50,140 nucleotides of DNA from Lentimicrobium sp. L6. Lineage in GTDB: Bacteria > Bacteroidota > Bacteroidia > Bacteroidales > UBA12170. Positions 43,318-50,140 of this stretch are shown here, piece after piece. Numbering within the stretch: the stretch's first letter is position 1; the number at the start of each line of letters is the position of its first letter. A model generated the notes under the pieces. That model did not search any database. It was not told where the DNA came from and saw only the letters and a program-made list of their open reading frames with translations. Position numbers and translations under genes: made by a program. The stretch is from contig NZ_JABKCA010000039.1 in NCBI RefSeq assembly GCF_013166655.1, positions 1 through 50,140 of the forward strand, read 5' to 3'.

Positions 43318-44223
43318 TTAAAACAAATCTTCCAATGATAAATAGCGTTCCCCAGTATCATAAGCAAAAGTCAATACTCGTTTCCCGACCAATTGTTCTT
43401 GTATTTGATGAATGGCAGCAAGGGAAGCGCCTGTGGAAATTCCGATAAATAAACCTTCTTCTAAAGCAGCTCTTTGGGTGAATAAATAAGCCTCCTCCTT
43501 TGTTATTTTAATCACTTCGTCTAAGATTTCTGTATTTAGATTCTTGGGAATGAATCCAGCTCCAATGCCTTGGATGGCATGAGGTCCAGCTTTACCTTCG
43601 CTTATAAAGGGGGAGTCGCTTGGTTCTACTGCGATTACTTTTAGGTTTGGCCAATGCTTCTTTAACTCTAAGGCTATACCACTAATATGTCCACCTGTTC
43701 CCACTCCACTTATCAAAACATCTAATCCCTCTGGAAAGTCATTTATGATTTCTTGTGCTGTAGTTTGACTATGTATTTCAGGGTTGGCAGGATTTTCGAA
43801 CTGCATGGGCATCCAAGCATTTAAGTCGGCTTGCAATTCTTTGGCTTTATCAATGGCACCTTTCATACCTAGTTCTTTTGGGGTGAGTATGATTTCAGCA
43901 CCATAAGCTTTCATAAGTTTTCGCCTTTCTATGGACATGGATTCGGGCATGGTTAATATTAAGCGATATTTTTTTACAGCAGAAACCAGAGCCAATCCTA
44001 TTCCTGTATTTCCCGAAGTGGGTTCTATGATAATACCATTTTTTTTGAGGATTCCTTTGTTTTCGGCATCCGTGATCATGGCTAAAGCAATCCTATCTTT
44101 TATGCTTCCACCAGGATTTTGTTTTTCTAGTTTGACCCAAGCGTCTAAATTGGGTTTAAATAGTCTGTTGATTTGAAGAACTGGAGTATTTCCTATTAAT
44201 TCTAATATATTTTGTTTTTTCAT
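43318..44223 (-). CDS. cysK: Cysteine synthase (O-acetylserine sulfhydrylase)
   Basis: 301 residues, PLP-dependent. It makes cysteine from O-acetylserine and sulfide. PLP lysine K42 in [18 protein letters not shown] near 67-77 (substrate/PLP site), [10 protein letters not shown] glycine loop near 178-187, and EPSDSPF. It is 12 nt after the cysE stop, on the same strand, so both are made from one message controlled by the leader upstream of cysE (45079-45230). Confidence 0.96.
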   Translation of the reverse strand: MKKQNILELIGNTPVLQINRLFKPNLDAWVKLEKQNPGGSIKDRIALAMITDAENKGILKKNGIIIEPTSGNTGIGLALVSAVKKYRLILTMPESMSIERRKLMKAYGAEIILTPKELGMKGAIDKAKELQADLNAWMPMQFENPANPEIHSQTTAQEIINDFPEGLDVLISGVGTGGHISGIALELKKHWPNLKVIAVEPSDSPFISEGKAGPHAIQGIGAGFIPKNLNTEILDEVIKITKEEAYLFTQRAALEEGLFIGISTGASLAAIHQIQEQLVGKRVLTFAYDTGERYLSLEDLF

Positions 44224-44235
44224 GTCTTTTCGTTT

Positions 44236-45078
44236 TTAGATGACAAAGTCAATCTTATCTTTTTGTTCTTGTTGGTTATTTCTTAAATGAATCTTAGCTT
44301 GATTTAGAACCACAGAATGGGGAGCTACAGACTGAGTAAGCCAAACATTTCCGCCGATGGTTGAATGATGGCCAATGATAGTATCTCCACCAAGAATTGT
44401 AGAGCCTGCATAAATCACGGTATGATCTTCGATGCTTGGATGTCGCTTCTTACCTCCTAAACTCTTCGAAACACTCAAAGCGCCAAGCGTTACTCCTTGA
44501 TATATCTTTACATGTTTACCAATTTCGGTAGTTTCTCCAATCACGATACCCGTGCCATGATCTATACAAAAAGACTCCCCAATTTTAGCATGGGCATGAA
44601 TATCGATTCCTGTTTTGCTGTGGGAAAATTCGGTGAGCATTCGGGGAATGATAGTCACTGATAAATTATTCAGAACATGAGCAATTCGATAGACTAAAAT
44701 GGCATAGAAACCAGGATATGATATAATAACCTCCTCTATGGATTTTGCTGCTGGATCGCCTTCATAAATCGCCGTGGCATCTTTGATCAAGGTCTCATAG
44801 ATTTTAGGTAACTCTTCTTTGAATTGAATGATAGGCTCTTTGGTATCCGAAACACCCGAATCATAAGATTCCAGTATTTCTTTTAGAAGAACTAGAATAT
44901 CATCTAGGTTTATTTCTTCATCTTCATTATCACAGAATGATAAAATAGGAAATAGATAGCCTATGGTTTCATTGAGGAAATCATGAACCTTTTTTCTACG
45001 GGGAACTCTGCCTAAGCTGTTTTCCAAAAACTGACCACGGGATTGTATAAAGTTGTTTTTTCTCATTTTTTCTAGCAT
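44236..45078 (-). CDS. cysE: Serine O-acetyltransferase
   Basis: 280 residues from ATG 45078 (a second in-frame ATG is 12 bases further in at 45066). It makes O-acetylserine, the first committed step of cysteine synthesis. The C-terminal half is a left-handed beta-helix: FCIDHGTGIVIGETTEIGKHVKIYQ (split here: FCIDHGTGIVIGETT, EIGKHVKIYQ), VTLGALS, HPSIEDHTVIYAGSTILGGD. The N-terminus is an extended helical domain of the EpsC/SrpH type. A terminator U-run ends at base 45079, directly before the ATG, so the gene is expressed only when that hairpin does not form. A 24-codon in-frame extension reading back through the hairpin (to 45150) is rejected. Confidence 0.95.
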   Translation of the reverse strand: MLEKMRKNNFIQSRGQFLENSLGRVPRRKKVHDFLNETIGYLFPILSFCDNEDEEINLDDILVLLKEILESYDSGVSDTKEPIIQFKEELPKIYETLIKDATAIYEGDPAAKSIEEVIISYPGFYAILVYRIAHVLNNLSVTIIPRMLTEFSHSKTGIDIHAHAKIGESFCIDHGTGIVIGETTEIGKHVKIYQGVTLGALSVSKSLGGKKRHPSIEDHTVIYAGSTILGGDTIIGHHSTIGGNVWLTQSVAPHSVVLNQAKIHLRNNQQEQKDKIDFVI

Positions 45079-45109
45079 AAAAAAAGCCCTCTCGAATTTC
45101 GAAAGGGCT
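45079..45109 (-). terminator. Attenuator terminator immediately before cysE
   Basis: On the minus strand AGCCCTTTCGAA and TTCGAGAGGGCT form a stem of about 10 pairs with one G-U, followed by TTTTTTT that abuts the cysE ATG at 45078. It sits between a Cys-rich leader frame and cysE, so it would stop transcription before the genes rather than after them. Confidence 0.9.
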
Positions 45110-45206
45110 GTATATATTAATATCTTGATTTCTAAATTTCTCGAATACACATCACCCTATCACTATTGGTTTCCCAAGAGCAACAACAATTATTAGTAAT
45201 GTGTAT
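45098..45206 (-). promoter_or_regulatory. Cysteine attenuator: competing leader RNA stems
   Basis: Segment 1 (ATACACATTAC, 45206-45196) pairs with segment 2 (GTGATGTGTAT, 45155-45145) over 11 bp with one G-U. Its loop holds the Cys codons of the leader peptide. Segment 2 continues into TTCGAGA (45145-45139), which can instead pair over 7 bp with TTTCGAA (45104-45098), the 5' arm of the terminator. Stem 1:2 and the terminator can coexist; antiterminator 2:3 excludes both. A ribosome stalled on the Cys codons would cover segment 1 and favour 2:3; one that reaches the stop codon at 45134-45132 would cover segment 2 and let the terminator form. Confidence 0.8.
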
Positions 45207-45218
45207 GTTTTTTATCAT
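45132..45218 (-). CDS. Cys-rich leader peptide of the cysE-cysK operon
   Basis: A 28-codon frame, ATG at 45218-45216 and TAG at 45134-45132. Codons 11-13 are TGT TGT TGC (Cys-Cys-Cys) and codon 24 is also Cys; four Cys in 28 codons is far above the average. It begins 4 nt after a TACTTTTG promoter box, so the message may be leaderless. Its stop lies just after the antiterminator strand. I predict it works by translation of its Cys codons, not by its product. Known leader-peptide attenuators of amino-acid operons have the same layout; one for cysteine in Bacteroidota is not something I know of. Confidence 0.82.
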   Translation of the reverse strand: MIKNIHITNNCCCSWETNSDRVMCIREI

Positions 45219-45222
45219 GGGG

Positions 45223-45230
45223 CAAAAGTA
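45223..45230 (-). promoter_or_regulatory. -7 box of the cys leader
   Basis: TACTTTTG on the minus strand, exact TAnnTTTG. The leader ATG follows after four C residues. A -33 TTTG is not clear; ATTG at 45247-45250 gives a short 16-nt spacer. Confidence 0.65.
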
Positions 45231-45284
45231 TTGATTATTTGGTTTTCAATAAATAGATGGCATGTTAATTTATTCCTTTTTTAC

Positions 45285-45322
45285 CATCCACTTCATTAAA
45301 GATATCAATAATGAAGTGGATG
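45285..45322. repeat. Perfect 14-bp inverted repeat between the cys operon and GH16 gene
   Basis: CATCCACTTCATTA (45285-45298) and its exact reverse complement (45309-45322) flank a 10-nt centre, AAGATATCAA. No T-run follows on either strand. The position, about 55 bp upstream of the cys -7 box and 280 bp upstream of the GH16 ATG, would suit an operator for either direction. From 45323 to 45601 I see no gene or clear TAnnTTTG box. Confidence 0.55.
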
Positions 45323-45601
45323 AAAATGTAAGGTTTTTATGGTTGTCAATGAATTGCTCATTCGAATAATTATCTATTTCTATGATTTTTAGTAAAATTA
45401 AAAAGCAATTAAATTGTAGTATAGCTTTTGAGTAAATTGCGTATAATATAAAAGCCAGATATACAGTGTTTAAAAAATGAAAATGATGTATAAATAGTGT
45501 AGTGTTTATTGATAATGATGTATTAATTATGTAGTGGAAAGTTTGTCTTAACCAGTTAATTATACCGAGTTTTGTTAACTAACCTTTAACAAAAAGACTA
45601 T

Positions 45602-47383
45602 ATGAGCAATACTTTACATTATTTATTTATCCATGTTTTTGTTTTTTTATTTGTTGTTAATGCTTCTTCCCAAGTAGGCGAAGTAATCTGGCAAGAAGAC
45701 TTTAATAATCTTGATAATTGGATCATTGAGACTGGAAATGGTAGTTGGGGATGGGGTAATGGTGAATTAGAGTTTTATCAGAGCGATAATGTCACTATTG
45801 AGGAAGTTTCAGAAGAACCTGGGAATTTCGCCCTTCGTATAACAGCACGACAAGAATCAGGTGCAAATATAGTGGACCAATGGGGAAACCCTTTAAATTA
45901 CACTTCCGGGAGAATCAATACCAAATCGAAAGTTTCTCTTCAATATGGAGTGGTAGAAACTCGTGTTCGAATTCCTAATATAGATTTAGGTGGTTGGCCA
46001 GCAGTTTGGATGTTAGGCACCGCCAATTATTCATGGCCAACTAAAGGAGAAATAGACATCATGGAAATGGGACATCAGCAAGCTTTCAGAGACTTACATG
46101 ATGGACATAATGGAGGCAATGGATTAAATAATTCTACAGTGAATCAAATGGTTGGTTCTAATGCCATCTTTTTTAGTGAGGATGCTATAAATCCTGATAA
46201 TCCTTCTGGAGCAGCTAGCCTTGCATGGGATCCGGATGATGAGTACTGCAGACCTTATTTTAATCATAACGATCCGCTTATTGATAGATACCTTATTTAC
46301 CGTACCTATTGGGATGAAAATAGTTTGAGATTTACAGTAATCGATAATGATATTGAATATGATTTATTTGCTGAGACATTCTACATAGATTCTATTAGTG
46401 ATGAGTTTAATCAACCTTTTTTCTTGATTGTAAATATGGCTATTGGCGGAGCCTTTACAGATGCTTATAATCTTGGCGACCCAGGGAGTGGAGAGGCTGT
46501 TTCAATGCCTTTTGATGCTGAAATGTATGTTGATTATATAAAAGTAATGGAATGGAATGGTCAGGGTAGTGTTAATGTTGGACCTCCTCAAGAACAATTA
46601 GAAACATTTGGAATATTTACCGACGAAACACCCACTAATAATGCCCTATTTACTAATGAACCTGCACATATTTATGTTTGGGAAGGTACGCTATCAGATG
46701 GTAATATCCCACCTTACGAAGGAGAAAATGGCATTAGTTGGATTAGTAATGGTTTAGGTTGGTTTGGTGCTGGAATTATGTCGGCTCAACCTATTAATCT
46801 TTTGGGTTTTGGCGAAGGATATTTGAAATTCAGAATTAAAATTCCTGCTCATGTGAGTTTTCAGATAGGCGTGATTGATGCTTGGGGAAATCAAAATTAC
46901 GTAGAGTTTCCAGCGAACCAAACTAAATATGATTTGGTAAGGAATGGTGAGTGGGGACAAGCCAGCATTCCCATCTCTGATTTAAGAGGAGAATTCATCG
47001 ATCTGCGGATGTTAAGTTATGAATTTGTAATACTTGAGGTGAATGGAGCCAATTGTGAGTTTGCCTTAGATGATATTTATTATGATGGGGGAATGGTGGC
47101 TGCCATTGAGACACAAAACCTAAGTAATAAATCTTTATTATCTATAAATCCAAATCCCGTAATGACTCAGGCTACTGTTGCATTTGAAATAGAGGACTCT
47201 GGTGATATAGAAATGATAGTTTATGACATCTTTGGTCGTAAAATAGAAGATTTGGTCAAAGGTTTTAGACCATCAGGTCAATATGAGTTTACTTGGAGTC
47301 CTAAAAATTTAAATCCTGGAATTTATTTCATTCACTTAAAAACAGCTTCTGGTGAGGTAGTTAAGAAAACTATTATCCAATAA
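45602..47383 (+). CDS. Glycoside hydrolase family 16 enzyme, T9SS-sorted
   Basis: 593 residues. Signal peptide 1-23 (ending in ASSQ). GH16 domain at about 27-320 with the catalytic motif E150-I-D152-I-M-E155 (nucleophile and acid/base glutamates) and substrate-site aromatic residues (GGWPAVWMLG). The motif form ExDxxE with one inserted residue is the laminarinase-like type, so beta-1,3-glucan or a similar polysaccharide is the likely substrate. A carbohydrate-binding-like beta-sandwich at about 335-500 (ending FALDDIYYDGG) precedes a C-terminal T9SS sorting domain (INPNPVMTQ ... GIYFIHLKT). It is the first gene of a same-strand cluster with the next two. Confidence 0.95.
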   Translation: MSNTLHYLFIHVFVFLFVVNASSQVGEVIWQEDFNNLDNWIIETGNGSWGWGNGELEFYQSDNVTIEEVSEEPGNFALRITARQESGANIVDQWGNPLNYTSGRINTKSKVSLQYGVVETRVRIPNIDLGGWPAVWMLGTANYSWPTKGEIDIMEMGHQQAFRDLHDGHNGGNGLNNSTVNQMVGSNAIFFSEDAINPDNPSGAASLAWDPDDEYCRPYFNHNDPLIDRYLIYRTYWDENSLRFTVIDNDIEYDLFAETFYIDSISDEFNQPFFLIVNMAIGGAFTDAYNLGDPGSGEAVSMPFDAEMYVDYIKVMEWNGQGSVNVGPPQEQLETFGIFTDETPTNNALFTNEPAHIYVWEGTLSDGNIPPYEGENGISWISNGLGWFGAGIMSAQPINLLGFGEGYLKFRIKIPAHVSFQIGVIDAWGNQNYVEFPANQTKYDLVRNGEWGQASIPISDLRGEFIDLRMLSYEFVILEVNGANCEFALDDIYYDGGMVAAIETQNLSNKSLLSINPNPVMTQATVAFEIEDSGDIEMIVYDIFGRKIEDLVKGFRPSGQYEFTWSPKNLNPGIYFIHLKTASGEVVKKTIIQ

Positions 47384-47430
47384 AGAAAAGAAAATAATTA
47401 AAACAATTAAATAATATCAAAACAAAATCT

Positions 47431-48780
47431 ATGAAAAATCTAATACTTATTATTTCGCTTTTATCCGTTATAGGATTGAATGCTCAGAATGCTCCTATTG
47501 ATTTTGAATCCGGTGGTTATGGTGCTGAATGGACCTGGACGGTATTCGAAAACGATGATAATCCACCAGTGGAAATTATCGAAAACCCCGATATGACAGG
47601 GGTCAATACCTCTTCTACAGTAGCCAAAATCACAGCCCGTCAAACAGGTGCCCCCTGGGTAGGTTGTGAATCCATGCATGGATCAGACATAGGCAGCTAT
47701 TCAATAAATGCAAGTAATGCTACAATCAAAATAATGGTTTGGAAATCAGTTATCAGCGATGTTGGAATTAAACTCGTAAAACCCGATGGTTGGTCTATGG
47801 GCGAAATAAAAGTGGCAAATACAGTTGTAAATGAATGGGAAGAACTAACATTTGACTTTAGCAGTCAAGTTCAAGATGGATATGATCAGATAGTTATTTT
47901 TCCTGATTTTGATCTGGCAGGAAGAACGCAAGATAATATTATCTATTTTGACAATATTACATTCTCTGAACAAGGTGGTGGCGGAACAGGTGCTGAGCCA
48001 GAAACTGCTGCAGTAGAACCTACTCAGGATCCTCAAAACGTAATTTCTATGTTTAGTGATGTATATGATGATGTTACTGTTGATACTTGGAGAACTGATT
48101 GGTCTGAAGCTGCATTAGAAGATGTGATGATTGATGGAAATCCTACAAAAAAATATACAGCTCTAAATTATGTTGGAATCGAAACGGTTGGAGTAAATTT
48201 GATAGATGCTACCGCAATGACTCATTTCCATTTAGATGTTTGGACTCCAGATGCTAATGATTTTAAAGTGAAACTTGTAGATTTTGGAGCCGATGCTGCC
48301 TATGGTGGGGGTGATGATACGGAACATGAAATTACTTTTGCTGCTCCAGAAATAGAAACATGGATATCTTACGATATTGCTCTAAGTGATTTCACAGATT
48401 TATTGAATAGAGACCATATTGCTCAGTTAATATTGGTGAAAGCTCCTCAAGGAACTATTTTTGTTGATAATGTTTTCTATTATCAAGATATAGTGGGACT
48501 TGACGATTATTCCAGCTTAAGCAACTATAAATTATATGATAATCAACCCAATCCTTTTTCTCATGCTACAACTATAAAATTTGAAATTCCTAGTCAGGAA
48601 CAAACAGAGATTAGCATCCTTGATATTTCTGGACGTAGGATTTCAACTTTAGTGAATACTGTATTTGAGGCAGGAACTCATCAGGTAGAATGGAATATCA
48701 CCAATGAAAAAGCGGGCATTTATTTTATTAAAATAGAGGCTGGAAGCTTTGTGGATGTTAAGAAATGTATTATTCAATAA
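47431..48780 (+). CDS. T9SS-sorted protein with two carbohydrate-binding-like domains
   Basis: 449 residues. Signal peptide 1-18 (LNAQ). Domain A (about 20-182) opens PIDFESGGYGAEWTWTVFEN and ends IIYFDNITF; domain B (about 200-355) opens DVYDDVTVDTWRTDWS and ends GTIFVDNVFYY. Both have the jelly-roll layout with a closing D-N/D-I/V-Y/F strand seen in carbohydrate-binding modules. The two are joined by a Gly/Glu/Pro-rich linker. The C-terminal sorting domain (DNQPNPFSHATTIKFEI ... GIYFIKIEA) marks T9SS export. No catalytic residues. It lies 47 nt after the GH16 gene, so a surface glycan-binding partner of it is likely. Confidence 0.88.
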   Translation: MKNLILIISLLSVIGLNAQNAPIDFESGGYGAEWTWTVFENDDNPPVEIIENPDMTGVNTSSTVAKITARQTGAPWVGCESMHGSDIGSYSINASNATIKIMVWKSVISDVGIKLVKPDGWSMGEIKVANTVVNEWEELTFDFSSQVQDGYDQIVIFPDFDLAGRTQDNIIYFDNITFSEQGGGGTGAEPETAAVEPTQDPQNVISMFSDVYDDVTVDTWRTDWSEAALEDVMIDGNPTKKYTALNYVGIETVGVNLIDATAMTHFHLDVWTPDANDFKVKLVDFGADAAYGGGDDTEHEITFAAPEIETWISYDIALSDFTDLLNRDHIAQLILVKAPQGTIFVDNVFYYQDIVGLDDYSSLSNYKLYDNQPNPFSHATTIKFEIPSQEQTEISILDISGRRISTLVNTVFEAGTHQVEWNITNEKAGIYFIKIEAGSFVDVKKCIIQ

Positions 48781-48801
48781 TGAAATATTAAACTTATCGC
48801 A

Positions 48802-50140
48802 ATGAAATATATAAGTACGTTTATTTTAATATTTTCACTGGCTTTCGGTTTTGCTCAAAATAATCCGATTGATTTTGAAGCTGGTGGAAATGGAGCAGAT
48901 TGGACATGGGCTACCTTCGAAAACAGCACCAACCCTCCCTTAGAAATAATTCCAAATCCTTTTAGTGGTGATGGAAATACCACTACTACAGTCGCTAAAT
49001 TCACAGCTCTAGATGCCGGAATGGATTGGGCAGGTTGTGAAACTCTTGACATTGGCAGTTTTACCTTTGATGAGGACAATAGCCTTATTAAACTTTGGGT
49101 TTATAAAGATATCTTGAGTCAAGTAAAAATCAAACTTGAAGGAACAGGTGGAAATGTTGAAAGTTATGACGTTCTAAATACCCTTACTGGACAATGGGAA
49201 GAATTGACTTTTGATTTTTCAGCTGTAATTGGAAATACCTATAATAAATTGGTCGTTTTTCCTGATTTTGCAGCTAGAGACCAAGATAATATCATTTATT
49301 TTGACGAAATGACTTTTAATGCTGGTTCTGCACCTGCTGCCCCAGTTATCGCAGCTCCAGTTCCAAGTCATGATCAGGCAGATGTAGTTTCCGTTTATAG
49401 CGGAACATATACTGATATTGCTGAAACGAACTTCAATCCAAATTGGGGTCAGTCTACGGCTATTTCTTTTGTTGATGTTGCAGGTAATGAAACCATGAAA
49501 TATGCTAATTTCAACTATCAAGGAATTAATTTAGGTAGTAATGATGGTACAGTACAAGACTTATCAGCGATGGAGTTTTTACATGTAGATATTTGGACCG
49601 CAGATGCCACAGTGGTGAAGTTAACACCTATTAGTGCTAGTACAGGAGAATTTCTTTATGAATTGACTCCTCTGACACAAGGAACATGGAATAGTTATGA
49701 TATTCCAGTAGGTGATTTCACAGATGTTTCCATGGCCGATATTCATCAGTTAAAGTTTGATGGCCAAGCGGGCGTAAATCCATCTAATATATATTTAGAT
49801 AATATTTATTTCTATAAAGAGCCAACAACAGCCACAGAACCAAGTGCAGCGGCACCATTACCAACAGAGGATGCAGAAGATGTAGTCTCTATTTATAGTG
49901 ACAGCTATACAAATCTTGCAGGAACGGATTTTAATCCAGGCTGGGGACAAACAACTGTAGTTAGTAATGAAGATATTGGTGGCAATGAAATGATGAAATA
50001 TGCTAGTTTCAACTATCAAGGAACTCAATTGGATGGTAATCAAGATTTATCAGCCATGGAGTTTTTACATGTTGATATTTGGACAGCAGATGCCACAGTG
50101 GTGAAGTTAACACCTATTAGTGCTAGTACAGGAGAATTTC
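48802..50140 (+). CDS. Secreted protein with tandem carbohydrate-binding-like domains (runs off window)
   Basis: At least 446 residues; open to the window end. Signal peptide 1-19 (AFGFAQ), then a domain like the N-terminal domain of the previous gene (PIDFEAGGNGADWTWATFEN), then at least two copies of a domain like its second (YSGTYTDIAETNFNPNWGQ and YSDSYTNLAGTDFNPGWGQ). The two copies are about 162 residues apart and still about 96 percent identical in DNA over the last 100 bases of the window, so the repeat is recent. Start 21 nt after the previous stop, hence same operon. The C-terminus, where a sorting domain is expected, is outside the window. Confidence 0.88.
   Translation, partial: MKYISTFILIFSLAFGFAQNNPIDFEAGGNGADWTWATFENSTNPPLEIIPNPFSGDGNTTTTVAKFTALDAGMDWAGCETLDIGSFTFDEDNSLIKLWVYKDILSQVKIKLEGTGGNVESYDVLNTLTGQWEELTFDFSAVIGNTYNKLVVFPDFAARDQDNIIYFDEMTFNAGSAPAAPVIAAPVPSHDQADVVSVYSGTYTDIAETNFNPNWGQSTAISFVDVAGNETMKYANFNYQGINLGSNDGTVQDLSAMEFLHVDIWTADATVVKLTPISASTGEFLYELTPLTQGTWNSYDIPVGDFTDVSMADIHQLKFDGQAGVNPSNIYLDNIYFYKEPTTATEPSAAAPLPTEDAEDVVSIYSDSYTNLAGTDFNPGWGQTTVVSNEDIGGNEMMKYASFNYQGTQLDGNQDLSAMEFLHVDIWTADATVVKLTPISASTGEF

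Noticed and set aside
45079-45150. 24-codon N-terminal extension of cysE
   Set aside because: It would read through the terminator hairpin and its U-run; serine acetyltransferase similarity begins after 45078 and the hairpin fits an attenuator.
1-50140. tRNA, rRNA, tmRNA and insertion sequences
   Set aside because: No cloverleaf with conserved T-loop, no rRNA sequence and no transposase frame was found by reading either strand.

Overview
The window reads as chromosomal DNA of a Bacteroidota bacterium. The sequence is AT-rich, several secreted proteins end in type IX secretion (T9SS) C-terminal sorting domains, lipoproteins carry Bacteroidota-style lipoboxes, many genes are preceded by the phylum's TAnnTTTG -7 promoter box, and Shine-Dalgarno sequences are weak. 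The genus cannot be told from the sequence. I see no rRNA, tRNA, phage, transposase or CRISPR array.

Layout. 1-840 holds interspersed repeats and REP-like hairpins but no credible gene. 841-11975 (all minus strand) holds two tandem copies of one module: an ECF sigma factor, an 8-bp overlapping membrane protein that joins a short cytoplasmic N-terminus and a membrane segment to a C-terminal outer-membrane beta-barrel, and then T9SS cargo proteins of one family (one in the upstream module, two in the downstream module). Each cargo gene ends in the same 3' leader-like element plus terminator. 12246-17589 is housekeeping: malic enzyme/phosphotransacetylase fusion, a small HTH protein, a lipoprotein, a sugar transferase and a U32 peptidase-family protein. 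17988-24393 holds a T9SS protein, proline dehydrogenase, a DNA methyltransferase repair protein, an outer-membrane protein, a metallophosphoesterase broken by one in-frame stop, and a TetR regulator. 24549-28374 is another tandem duplication: two copies of an outer-membrane protein / CotH-kinase lipoprotein pair. 28505-43061 carries RNase R, an M23 peptidase, an SDR enzyme, a barrel protein, an M48 lipoprotein, a DUF2807-plus-barrel protein, aldose 1-epimerase, a large MscS channel, a CDF-like transporter and a HMCES/YedK-family protein. 43318-45230 is the cysteine operon. 45602-50140 is a polysaccharide-oriented T9SS cluster (GH16 enzyme plus two carbohydrate-binding-like proteins, the last running off the window).

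The most striking signal is upstream of the cysE-cysK operon: a 28-codon open frame with three consecutive Cys codons starts a few bases after a -7 box, is enclosed in an 11-bp RNA stem, and is followed by mutually exclusive antiterminator and terminator hairpins, the terminator U-run abutting the cysE start. This has every part of a classical ribosome-mediated attenuator that senses cysteine, here placed before the two genes that make cysteine. The second notable theme is gene-module duplication (sigma/trans-envelope/T9SS cargo; barrel/CotH), suggesting families of envelope systems that are expanding in this genome.
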